NCBI GenBank assembly: GCA_944385365.1
Contig: CALWWW010000001.1
Span: forward strand, 124,001-188,000
Origin: an uncultured Oscillospiraceae bacterium
Lineage (GTDB): Bacteria > Bacillota > Clostridia > Oscillospirales > Oscillospiraceae
Reading direction: 5' to 3'
DNA length: 64,000 nt
Shown: positions 15,892 to 23,734 of the stretch, in pieces
Numbering within the stretch: position 1 is the first letter of the stretch
Layout of the letters: each line of letters begins with the position of its first letter
Notes under the pieces: generated by a model
Databases searched by the model: none
Told to the model about the DNA's origin: nothing
Seen by the model: the letters and a program-made list of their open reading frames with translations, nothing else
Translations under genes and position numbers: made by a program

Positions 15892-16761
15892 ATGAATGCC
15901 AAACAGGCCGAACAGTATACCGGGATTTCCCGGCGGAATCTTCGATTTTATGAGCAACAGGGATTGATTCATCCGGCGCGCAATCCCGCCAACGACTACC
16001 GGGACTACTCCCAGCAGGACATCGACACCTTAAAGTTCATTCGCGCTCTGCGGATGCTGGATACGCCGTTGGAGGACATCGCCGCCTGTCTCCAGGGGCA
16101 AACCTCGGTTACAGAGCTGGCCGCAGCCCAGGAAGCGCGATTGCAGCAGCGGCGGAAAGAGCTGGACGTCTCCATCGCCTTTTGCCGCAAGCTGCAGGGG
16201 GCAGCCACGGTGGACACGGCCTTTGTGGACGGTCTCCTGCAACAGATGGATACGCCGGAAGCGCGGTCCAGCCTGTTCCTGGACTGGAAGGCCGATTATC
16301 AGAAAGTGGCCGCGGCGGAGCACAAAAAATCCTTTTCCTTTACGCCCGACGATGCCATCACCACACCGTCCGATTTTACCAATGTGTTGTTCGCCTACGC
16401 CAACGAGCACGACCTGAATCTGGTCATCACCAAAGAGGGGCTGGAGCCGGAATTTGAAATTGACGGTATCCCCTATCTGGCCATGCGCACCTACCGGCGC
16501 ATGGGGCCGGTGCCGGTAATGATCGTCCGGTGTGCTGCCAAATATCCGGACGCCCTGGAACCGGATGTGCCCCAGCCCCGGAAGCTGCTGTTCCGGCTGC
16601 TTCACAACTGGTGGATGCTGCTGATGCTGCTGATGTTTTTCCTCCTGTGCGCGCTGTTGGCCGAGCCGGGTCAGCGTTTGATGGTCCTTTTGGCCGGTGT
16701 GTTCCTGACCATCGGTATCGGTGTCATGTATGCCGTCTACTACCGAAACTATCAGGACTGA
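15892..16761 (+). CDS. MerR family regulator with C-terminal membrane anchor
   Basis: A 289-residue protein. The N-terminal MerR winged helix is '[20 protein letters not shown]', followed by '[20 protein letters not shown]' and a coiled coil. The middle (about 130-230) is soluble and unrecognised. The C-terminus has two hydrophobic helices ('[18 protein letters not shown]' and '[20 protein letters not shown]') ending in a short charged tail. Classical MerR proteins are soluble, so a membrane-tethered form suggests sensing of an envelope or membrane signal (inference). GGAGG lies 8 bp before the ATG at 15892. Its own promoter has a MerR-type 19-bp spacer. Confidence 0.85.
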   Translation: MNAKQAEQYTGISRRNLRFYEQQGLIHPARNPANDYRDYSQQDIDTLKFIRALRMLDTPLEDIAACLQGQTSVTELAAAQEARLQQRRKELDVSIAFCRKLQGAATVDTAFVDGLLQQMDTPEARSSLFLDWKADYQKVAAAEHKKSFSFTPDDAITTPSDFTNVLFAYANEHDLNLVITKEGLEPEFEIDGIPYLAMRTYRRMGPVPVMIVRCAAKYPDALEPDVPQPRKLLFRLLHNWWMLLMLLMFFLLCALLAEPGQRLMVLLAGVFLTIGIGVMYAVYYRNYQD

Positions 16762-16762
16762 C

Positions 16763-18133
16763 TTACTTGATGGCGGCCCGGGTATGGTCGATGTGCTTCT
16801 GGACCATCTCCGGGGCGGGGCCGCCGGGGACCATACGGCCCTTGAGGCAGGTCATCAGATCGATGGCCTGATACACGCCCTCGTCAAAGACGGGGGAAAC
16901 GGTGTGGTATTCGTCCAGAGACAGAGTTTCCAGCGTCTTGCCCTGCTCGATGCAGTAGTGGACCAGCTTACCCACGCAGGTATAGGCGTCCCGGAAAGGC
17001 ATACCCTGTTTCACAAGATAGTCGGCGCAGTCGGTGGCGTTGATGAAGCCTTCGGCGGCAGCCCGGCGCAGCTTGTCCACCCGCACAGTCATGGTCTCGT
17101 ACATGGGGGTAAACACATCCAGGCACAGGGAAACCGTATCCACCGCGTCAAAAATGGCCTCCTTATCCTCCTGCATATCCTTGTTGTAGGCCAGGGGCAG
17201 GCCCTTCATGACCGTCAGCAGGCCCATCAGGTCGCCGTACACCCGGCCCGTCTTACCACGGACCAGCTCGGCAATATCGGGGTTTTTCTTCTGGGGCATG
17301 ATGGAGGAGCCGGTGGCATAGGCGTCATCCAGGGAGATAAAGCCGAACTCATAGCTGGCCCACAGGATGATCTCCTCGGAGAATCGGGACAGGTGCATCA
17401 TCAGAATGGACAGAGCGGATGCCAGTTCCAGAACATAGTCCCGGTCGGAGACGCCGTCGATGGAGTTTTCCGTGGGCTTGTCGAAGCCCAGGGCCTTGGC
17501 CGTCATAAACCGGTCGATGGGATAGGTGGTGCCGCCCATGGCGCCGGAGCCCAGGGGGCACTGATTCAGCCGGGCCTTGCAGTCGGAAAGACGGCCCAGG
17601 TCCCGGGTCAGCATTTCGGCGTAAGCCATGGTGTAATGGGCAAAGGTGGAGGGCTGGGCCCGCTGCAGATGGGTATAGCCGGGCATGATGGATTCCAGAT
17701 GGAGCTGGGCCTTGTCGCAGATGGCGGAGATCAGCTTTTTGACTTTCTCCTGGAGGTCTCCGATCTCATTGCGCAGGTACATCTTCAGGTCCACGGCCAC
17801 CTGGTCGTTGCGGGACCGGGCCGTGTGGAGCCGCTTGCCGGCAGCGCCGATGCGCTCCGTCAGCAGGACTTCCACATTCATATGGATGTCCTCGTTCTCC
17901 TCGGTAAACTCGATCTTGCCGGCGCGGCAGTCGTCCAGAATCTCCCCCAGGGTCTTGACGATCAGGTCGGCTTCCGACTGGGGGATGATGCCCTGGGCGC
18001 CCAGCATGGCGGCGTGGGCCATGGAGCCGGTGATATCCTCCTCATACATCCGCTGGTCGTAGGAAATGGAGGCGTTGAGACTGTCCACCAGCTTATCCGT
18101 GTTCTTTTCAAACCGTCCGGACCAAAGTTTCAT
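16763..18133 (-). CDS. argH: Argininosuccinate lyase
   Basis: A 456-residue tetrameric enzyme of the fumarase/aspartase superfamily. It splits argininosuccinate into arginine and fumarate, the last step of arginine synthesis. The superfamily signature loop is 'GSSIMPQKKNPD' (Ser of the mobile loop as catalytic acid/base). 'TARSRNDQVAVD' and 'PGYTHLQRAQP' (catalytic His-Leu-Gln) are all present. It lies 83 bp after argG on the same strand and is probably co-transcribed. Its stop almost touches that of the convergent MerR gene. Confidence 0.97.
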   Translation of the reverse strand: MKLWSGRFEKNTDKLVDSLNASISYDQRMYEEDITGSMAHAAMLGAQGIIPQSEADLIVKTLGEILDDCRAGKIEFTEENEDIHMNVEVLLTERIGAAGKRLHTARSRNDQVAVDLKMYLRNEIGDLQEKVKKLISAICDKAQLHLESIMPGYTHLQRAQPSTFAHYTMAYAEMLTRDLGRLSDCKARLNQCPLGSGAMGGTTYPIDRFMTAKALGFDKPTENSIDGVSDRDYVLELASALSILMMHLSRFSEEIILWASYEFGFISLDDAYATGSSIMPQKKNPDIAELVRGKTGRVYGDLMGLLTVMKGLPLAYNKDMQEDKEAIFDAVDTVSLCLDVFTPMYETMTVRVDKLRRAAAEGFINATDCADYLVKQGMPFRDAYTCVGKLVHYCIEQGKTLETLSLDEYHTVSPVFDEGVYQAIDLMTCLKGRMVPGGPAPEMVQKHIDHTRAAIK

Positions 18134-18177
18134 GGTTCGTTCGTTCCTTTCTTCCCGTAGAAATCATCATTGCAAAG

Positions 18178-18203
18178 GAGGGGCAAACAGTCGTTTGCCC
18201 CTC
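18178..18203 (-). other. Intercistronic hairpin between argG and argH
   Basis: A perfect 11-bp stem (GAGGGGCAAAC / GTTTGCCCCTC) with a 4-nt loop. On the - strand it is not followed by a convincing T-run, so an mRNA-processing or stability role fits better than termination. Confidence 0.5.
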
Positions 18204-18216
18204 GGAACCGTCATTC

Positions 18217-19431
18217 TTACAGCTTGCCCTGCTCGCGGAGCGCCTGCACCGTATCGGGCAGACCCCACAGGTTGATGAAGCCGGTGGCCTGGGCCTGATC
18301 GTAGTCGCTCTCGTCGAAGGTCACCAGACTCTCGGAGTACAGGGTGCAGGGAGAGGACACGGAAGAGGTGATGATGTTGCCCTTGTAGAGCTTCAGCTTC
18401 ACCTGACCGGTGACATACTTCTGGGTGTCCATGGCGAAGGCCGTCAGGGCCTCCCGCAGGGGGGTGAACCACTTGCCGTTGTACACCAGATCGGCGAAGT
18501 CCACAGCCAGCTTGGACTTCATGTGCTTGGTGTCGCGGTCCAGGGTCAGCATCTCCAGAACCTCATGGGCCCGGTACAGGATGGTGCCGCCGGGGGTCTC
18601 ATAGACGCCGCGGTCCTTCATGCCCACCAGCCGGTTCTCCACGATGTCCAGCAGGCCGATGCCGTTGGCGCCGCCGATCTTGTTGAGCTTGGCGATGATG
18701 GCGCTGGCCTTCATCTTCTCACCGTCGATGGCCACGGGCCAGCCCTTCTCAAAGTCCAGGGTCACATAGGTGGCTTCGTCGGGAGCCTTGAAGGGAGACA
18801 CGCCCATCTCGAGGAAACCTTCCTTGTCGTACAGGGGCTCGTTGGTGGGGTCCTCCAGGTCCAGGCCCTCATGGCTCAGGTGCCACAGGTTCTTGTCCTT
18901 GGAGTAGTTGGTCTCACGGGAAATCTTCAGAGGAATGTTGTGGGCCTCGGCGTAGTCGATCTCCTCCTCGCGGGACTTGATATCCCACTCTCTCCAGGGA
19001 GCGATGATCTTCATCTCGGGGGCGAACCGCTTGATGGCCAGCTCGAAGCGGACCTGATCGTTGCCCTTGCCGGTGGCGCCGTGGGCGATGGCGTCGGCGC
19101 CCTCCTTCTTGGCGATATCCACCAGGGCCTTGCCGATGACGGGACGGGCAAAGGCGGTGCCCAGCAGGTAGTCCTCGTACTTGGCGCCCATCATCATGGA
19201 GGGGATAATAACGTCATCCACCATCTCGTCCACCAGGTCCAGCACGTACAGCTTGGAAGCGCCGGTCTTGATGGCCTTCTCCTCCAGGCCCTCCAGCTCG
19301 TCGTCCTGGCCCACATCTGCAGCCACGGCGATGACCTCAGGGTTGTTGTAGTGCTCCTTCAGCCAGGGAATGATAATGGAAGTATCCAGGCCGCCGGAAT
19401 AGGCCAGGACGATTTTCTTGATCTCACTCAT
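18217..19431 (-). CDS. argG: Argininosuccinate synthase
   Basis: A 404-residue ATP-dependent enzyme that joins citrulline and aspartate. The N-terminal PP-loop '[17 protein letters not shown]' binds ATP, and '[17 protein letters not shown]' and '[19 protein letters not shown]' are typical. It is the first gene of argG-argH. A promoter with an ARG-box-like operator lies about 45-95 bp upstream, pointing to arginine/ArgR control. Confidence 0.97.
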   Translation of the reverse strand: MSEIKKIVLAYSGGLDTSIIIPWLKEHYNNPEVIAVAADVGQDDELEGLEEKAIKTGASKLYVLDLVDEMVDDVIIPSMMMGAKYEDYLLGTAFARPVIGKALVDIAKKEGADAIAHGATGKGNDQVRFELAIKRFAPEMKIIAPWREWDIKSREEEIDYAEAHNIPLKISRETNYSKDKNLWHLSHEGLDLEDPTNEPLYDKEGFLEMGVSPFKAPDEATYVTLDFEKGWPVAIDGEKMKASAIIAKLNKIGGANGIGLLDIVENRLVGMKDRGVYETPGGTILYRAHEVLEMLTLDRDTKHMKSKLAVDFADLVYNGKWFTPLREALTAFAMDTQKYVTGQVKLKLYKGNIITSSVSSPCTLYSESLVTFDESDYDQAQATGFINLWGLPDTVQALREQGKL

Positions 19432-19473
19432 TGCAAATACGCCTCCGTAGGTGTCGTTTTATTTTGTGGCATT

Positions 19474-19528
19474 ATCATAGCACCGCCGCCGGGAAAAGGC
19501 AAGTGTAAAATTGAATAAAAATACATGA
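19474..19528 (-). promoter_or_regulatory. argG promoter with upstream ARG-box-like operator
   Basis: Read on the - strand, the -35 is TTGCCT (19502-19497) and the -10 is TATGAT (19479-19474), 17 bp apart. Just upstream (19511-19528) the + strand reads TTGAATAAAAATACATGA. It shares the TGAATAAAAAT core with the B. subtilis ArgR box (CATGAATAAAAATTCAAG). No argR gene is in the window. Confidence 0.55.
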
Positions 19529-19570
19529 TACTTTCACGCATATTTGGGAATATTCAGCTACTGCCCATAA

Positions 19571-19626
19571 ATATACAGTATATTATGAATATATACAGCA
19601 TGTTTTTGCATATACAGCCATTGACA
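19571..19626 (+). promoter_or_regulatory. Three phased ATATACAG direct repeats upstream of the HAD gene
   Basis: ATATACAG occurs at 19571, 19591 and 19610, spaced 20 and 19 bp, close to two helical turns, so all three lie on one face of the DNA. A TTGACA (19621-19626) follows at once. They look like an activator or repressor array for the HAD gene or for argG on the other strand. A matching -10 is not clear. Confidence 0.45.
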
Positions 19627-19679
19627 GGCCGCCGGGCGGGATGATACAGTGGGGGTACCTTTGAGAAGGAGAGAACACC

Positions 19680-20330
19680 ATGACACTGCAAAAAGCCATC
19701 TTTGATATGGATGGAACCATTCTCGATTCCACGGCCATGTGGGCCAGTTCGGCCGCCCATGTGGTGACGGCCCTGGGCTACACGCCCAAGGACACCATTG
19801 AACGGGACACTCTGCCCCTGGGCATGTTGGAGTACGCGCCCTTTCTGAAACAGGACTACCAGCTGCCCCACAGTCTGGAGGAAATCAACCGGGTTCTGGA
19901 GGAACGGCTGGTCCGCTATTACAATGAGGAAGCCACCCTCAAGCCCGGCGCGCTGGACTTTCTGCGGATGCTTAAGGGCCGGGGCGTGACGCTGGTGCTG
20001 GCCACAGCCACGGACCGGTATCTGCTGGAACCGGCCCTGCGGCTCACCGGGGCTGACGTGCTGTTCGATGAAATTTACACCTGCGGCGAAGTGGGCCACA
20101 GCAAACACACGCCGGAAATCTACCGGGCCGCCCTGGGCAGTACGCCCAAAGACGCCGCCTGGATTTTTGAGGACGCCTGCTACGCGGTCCATACGGCGGT
20201 GAACGACGGGTTCCAGGTCTGCGCCGTGGCCGATTCGGCTGCGGTCCACCAGTGGGACGAAATCGCCGCCGCTGCCGCCTGTACCCTGGAGGATTACCGC
20301 CGCTGGCAGCAGCTGCCCTTTCTGCGGTAA
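19680..20330 (+). CDS. HAD-superfamily hydrolase (beta-phosphoglucomutase-like phosphatase)
   Basis: A 216-residue HAD subfamily IA protein. Motif I is 'FDMDGTILDS' (nucleophile and acid/base Asp), motif II 'LATATDR' (Thr), motif III Lys in 'HSKHTPEIYRAAL', and motif IV 'IFEDACYAV'. A helical cap of the PGM type lies between motifs I and II. It should dephosphorylate or isomerise a small sugar phosphate or nucleotide; the substrate is not predictable. AGAAGGAGAG precedes the ATG. Confidence 0.88.
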   Translation: MTLQKAIFDMDGTILDSTAMWASSAAHVVTALGYTPKDTIERDTLPLGMLEYAPFLKQDYQLPHSLEEINRVLEERLVRYYNEEATLKPGALDFLRMLKGRGVTLVLATATDRYLLEPALRLTGADVLFDEIYTCGEVGHSKHTPEIYRAALGSTPKDAAWIFEDACYAVHTAVNDGFQVCAVADSAAVHQWDEIAAAAACTLEDYRRWQQLPFLR

Positions 20331-20457
20331 CGGGTTTCCCGGACCGCTGACTGGACTTTCCCGCCGGATTGTGGTACAATGTGCAAAATAGACAATCACC
20401 GTCGCCTGATGGGCGGGTTTTTCCGTCCGATGTGCCAAGCGCGAAAGGATGAGTCCT

Positions 20458-22191
20458 ATGGCAAATACCAACGAAAGCTATTCCGGCAAAATCAACCGCA
20501 AGCTGCGCAAGAAGCAGCGGATCGTCCGCGTGGCCGCCGGACTGGAACCGGCCGACCTGGTCCTGAAACACGCCACCTATGTCAACGTGTTTTCCAATGA
20601 GCTCTGTACCGCCGACATTGCCGTGGCCGAAGGGCTGATTGTGGGCATGGGCACCTATGAGGGACGCCTGACCTACGACATGCACGGCAAAATCGTCCTG
20701 CCGGGTCTCATCGACGCCCACATCCATCTGGAAAGCTCTCTGGTCAGCCCCCGGGAGTTTGCCCGTGCGGTGCTGCCCCACGGCACCACCACCGTCATCA
20801 CGGACCCCCATGAGATTGCCAACGTCATGGGCACCGACGGCATCGACTACATGCTCCAGGCCACCGAGGGCCTGCCGGTGGATGTGCGGTTTATGCTGCC
20901 CTCCTGCGTCCCGGCCACGCCCCTGGACGAGTCCGGCGCGGTCCTGGACTACCGGGCCATCGACTCCTTCTACGAGCATCCCAGAGTCAACGGTCTGGCG
21001 GAAATGATGAACTATCCCGGCGTTATCGCCGCCGATTCCATGGTATTGGAAAAGATCGTGGCGGCTCAGGCCCACCACAAGAAGATCGACGGACACGCCC
21101 CCGGCATCCGGGACAAGGACCTGGCCGCCTATGTGGCCGCCGGCGTCTATTCCGACCACGAGTGCTACGACATGGAAGACGCCCTGGCCAAGCTGCGTCT
21201 GGGCCAGTACATCATGATCCGGGAGGGCACGGCGGCCAAGAATCTCGACGCCCTGCTGCCCCTGCTGACGCCCCAGTATTATGAACGCTGCATGTTCTGC
21301 TGTGACGACCGCCACCCCAACGACATTCTGGAAGAGGGCCACATCGACCACATTGTGCGGCGGGCCATTGCCGCCGGTGTGGACCCCATCATTGCCGTCA
21401 AGGTGGCCAGCCACAACGCCGCCCGGTACTACCAGCTCAACAACCGGGGCGCCATCTCCCCCGGCTATCTGGCCGACTTCTGCGTGGTGGACAGTCTGGA
21501 ACACTTCCAGGTGGAAATGGTGTTCAAAAAGGGCAAGCTGTGGTACGGCGACGACTACTGCCGCGATATGCCGTGGCCCCAGATCGACCCCTATCTGCTG
21601 GAACGGGCCAGAGATACCTTCCACGTCCGGAAGCTGGAGGTGGACGATTTCCGCGACAAGCGCCAGCGGGGCATCATCGGTCTGGTGGACGGCGAAATCC
21701 TCACCACCGACCAGGGCTACGCCACCAAGGTGGACGTGGAGCAGGACATTCTGAAAGTGGCCGTGGTGGAGCGCCACAAGGGCACCGGCCACATCGGCCT
21801 GGGCTATCTCCAGGGCTATGGGCTCCAGGAAGGCGCTGTGGCGACCTCCATCTCCCATGACAGCCACAACATCATCGCCGTGGGCACCAACTCCGCCGAC
21901 ATGGCCGTGGCCGTCAACCGGGTGGTGGAAAACCGCGGCGGCATCGTGGTGGTCCGGGGCGGCGTGATTCTGGCCGAAGTGGTGCTGGAAGTGGCCGGTA
22001 TTCTCACGGAACAGCCGGTGGAGCAGCTCAACGAAGCGCTGGAGCACGCCAAGGAGGTGGCCTACAGCCTGGGCATCAATCCCGGTATCGACCCCTTTAT
22101 GACGCTGAGCTTCCTGGCCCTGCCTGTGATTCCCACCCTGCGCATTACCACCCGCGGTGTGGTGGATGTGAACACCCAGCAATATGTGTAA
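20458..22191 (+). CDS. ade: Adenine deaminase
   Basis: A 577-residue amidohydrolase-family enzyme that deaminates adenine to hypoxanthine in purine salvage. The metal-site motif is 'GLIDAHIHLESS'. 'GTTTVITDPHEIANVMG' and 'DDRHPNDI' are typical of Ade (not of adenosine deaminase). The C-terminal domain with 'NKVVENRGGIVVV'-like sequence is complete. I place the start at 20458 because GAAAGGA is 9 bp upstream; an ATG at 20449 directly abuts that site. A likely promoter is TGGACT-17 bp-TACAAT around 20355. I see no purine riboswitch. Confidence 0.95.
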   Translation: MANTNESYSGKINRKLRKKQRIVRVAAGLEPADLVLKHATYVNVFSNELCTADIAVAEGLIVGMGTYEGRLTYDMHGKIVLPGLIDAHIHLESSLVSPREFARAVLPHGTTTVITDPHEIANVMGTDGIDYMLQATEGLPVDVRFMLPSCVPATPLDESGAVLDYRAIDSFYEHPRVNGLAEMMNYPGVIAADSMVLEKIVAAQAHHKKIDGHAPGIRDKDLAAYVAAGVYSDHECYDMEDALAKLRLGQYIMIREGTAAKNLDALLPLLTPQYYERCMFCCDDRHPNDILEEGHIDHIVRRAIAAGVDPIIAVKVASHNAARYYQLNNRGAISPGYLADFCVVDSLEHFQVEMVFKKGKLWYGDDYCRDMPWPQIDPYLLERARDTFHVRKLEVDDFRDKRQRGIIGLVDGEILTTDQGYATKVDVEQDILKVAVVERHKGTGHIGLGYLQGYGLQEGAVATSISHDSHNIIAVGTNSADMAVAVNRVVENRGGIVVVRGGVILAEVVLEVAGILTEQPVEQLNEALEHAKEVAYSLGINPGIDPFMTLSFLALPVIPTLRITTRGVVDVNTQQYV

Positions 22192-22206
22192 TCTGTAACG
22201 CCTTTT

Positions 22207-22397
22207 GGGGCCCGCTGCCGTCGGCAGCGGGCCCCTGGGCTTGTCAAAAGGTATTTTTGACAAGCCCAGGGGCGAAAATTCAACTTCGGAAAAGTTGAAT
22301 TTTCGATTGATTGAAATTGGTGCAGGGGACTTTTTGTCCCCCGCACACACCCCCTGCTGCTCTGTCGCGGCAATTTTAACGGTTTTTTGACAGTTTG
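22207..22397 (+). repeat. Multi-hairpin intergenic repeat, family B, copy 1
   Basis: This repeat fills half of the 372-bp gap after ade. It holds four hairpins in a row: GGGGCCCGCTGCC/GGCAGCGGGCCCC, TGGGCTTGTCAAAA/TTTTGACAAGCCCA, GAAAATTCAACTT/AAGTTGAATTTTC, and GTGC-GGGGAC/GTCCCC-GCAC. After these come CACCCCCTGCTGCTCT and TTTTTTGACAGT. A second copy at 63247-63432 keeps the fourth hairpin and the tail almost base for base. Its first two stems differ in sequence but stay paired. Confidence 0.85.
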
Positions 22398-22438
22398 CGG
22401 GTTATCTGGAACCGTTCCCCCAACCGGCCATGCATCTG

Positions 22439-22466
22439 TTAACCTTTTGGAAAATTGTGCCGATAA
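22439..22466 (+). promoter_or_regulatory. Possible SigD (sigma-28)-like promoter
   Basis: TTAA, 16 bp, then GCCGATAA, resembling the SigD consensus TAAA-N15-GCCGATAT. It lies about 100 bp before the start of an unrecognised gene. No flagellar genes are in the window, so this is weak. Confidence 0.25.
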
Positions 22467-22563
22467 TAAAAATGATTGTATTGTGCAGTTTTTGGTGCGG
22501 CTTCCAGCATACGCCGCAGATACCGGCAAAACCGATTTTGGCAGAAAGAGGGAGGTCTTGAAC

Positions 22564-23625
22564 ATGAATGGCGTCAATCCGTCCAGTTACCCGGTCATTC
22601 AAAGCCCATACGGAACCCATTTGGATATCTCCAAAGACCTGCAAAAAGTTCCTGAAAGCTCCGTAAACACCGATTCCTTTGTGCGCTTTGATTCCAATTT
22701 TTCCTACATCACCATGGAAGACGCTCTGCGCGGCGATTTTTCCGCCGTAAAAAGTCCCATGGACGCGCCCATCAACGCATTTATGAACGGGAAGCTGTCC
22801 GAAACCGAATTGCAGGCCGAGTATGAACGGCTGCTGAAAAAGGAGCTGTTCGGCTCTGCGGAAAATCCCACCGGTCCCCTGACCGATGCACAGAAAGAGA
22901 CGGCCAGCCGGTTTTACGACCTGTTCCGGCAGAAAATTCTGGCCGCCGCCGTGGAGCGCAACAACGCCGAGGGACAGCAGTACATCACCGGTGAAATGAA
23001 CGCCCAGCACGGCTGGAGTTATTACAACTCCGATTACTATTACGCCAGTGAATCGGCCATTTCCGCCATCACGGCGGGCGCCCAGGCCGTGGCCCAGGAG
23101 CACGACTCCACCTTTACCGTGCCCGACTATCTGGCCAAGGGCGAGACCCACCGCTATAACTTCAACTCCGCATTGGCCGGCGACCCGTTTATTGTGTCCG
23201 AGGATCACTTTGTCCTGGACCCGGATGTGGTGCCGCCGAAGCACTTCCAGTGGTTTTATGAAAGCGGCGGCACTGTCACCGCCCATGGCAGCATTCAGCT
23301 CACATCCATGACCGTGAGCCACGCCGACGGCACCAAAACCGTCACCGACTACACCACCGACGGCTTTGACCCCACCGACTCCTTCAAGGGCCGCACCTGG
23401 GTCTGCTGGACCGATGACAGCGGCACGGAACACCGCCAGGAAGTCGAATTCCGTCTGGATGCCCAGGGCAAGCCGCGCAAAGTGTCGGACTTGCTCTCCC
23501 CTTCCAAGCAGGATACCGAAAACGCCAGCCTGCTGAACCGGTTTTTGGCCAATCTGCAATGTTACGCCAAGGGGTATTTTGAACGGTTCGCGGTCCTGTC
23601 GCCCAATCTGGATCTCCGGATTTAA
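22564..23625 (+). CDS. Protein of unknown function
   Basis: A 353-residue protein that I do not recognise. It has no signal peptide and no membrane helix. The N-terminal 60 residues are polar and probably extended. A charged helical stretch follows ('LSETELQAEYERLLKKELF...AVERNNAEGQQYI'). The second half is beta-rich, with repeated D/T-G turns ('SHADGTKTVTDYTTDGFDPT') and 'WVCWTDDSGTEHRQEVEFRL'. GGGAGG precedes the ATG at 22564. It is monocistronic: repeat B lies upstream and a strong terminator downstream. It could be an envelope or appendage-associated protein exported by another route, but nothing in the sequence proves that. Confidence 0.6.
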   Translation: MNGVNPSSYPVIQSPYGTHLDISKDLQKVPESSVNTDSFVRFDSNFSYITMEDALRGDFSAVKSPMDAPINAFMNGKLSETELQAEYERLLKKELFGSAENPTGPLTDAQKETASRFYDLFRQKILAAAVERNNAEGQQYITGEMNAQHGWSYYNSDYYYASESAISAITAGAQAVAQEHDSTFTVPDYLAKGETHRYNFNSALAGDPFIVSEDHFVLDPDVVPPKHFQWFYESGGTVTAHGSIQLTSMTVSHADGTKTVTDYTTDGFDPTDSFKGRTWVCWTDDSGTEHRQEVEFRLDAQGKPRKVSDLLSPSKQDTENASLLNRFLANLQCYAKGYFERFAVLSPNLDLRI

Positions 23626-23662
23626 CCGCACTGATATTGGAAGTAATTTTCCCGCACAAAAA

Positions 23663-23712
23663 ACCGCAGCGACGCAAGAAAGCCGTTTTCTTGCGTCGCT
23701 GCGGTAATTTTT
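23663..23712. terminator. Bidirectional terminator between convergent genes
   Basis: An 18-19-bp nearly perfect stem (ACCGCAGCGACGCAAGAA with TTCTTGCGTCGCTGCGGT) is flanked by an A-run and a T-run. It serves the unknown gene (+) and the DUF2207 gene (-). Confidence 0.93.
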
Positions 23713-23734
23713 TGGTATCCGGATGTTCAAGCGG

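Noticed and set aside
20331..20457. Purine riboswitch before adenine deaminase
   Set aside because: The conserved three-way-junction elements are not visible. Only a weak CGCC/GGGCG hairpin is present.
20044..22350. A 768-codon open frame on the - strand
   Set aside because: It is a shadow of adenine deaminase, with low-information His/Gly/Val composition, and extends into repeat B.
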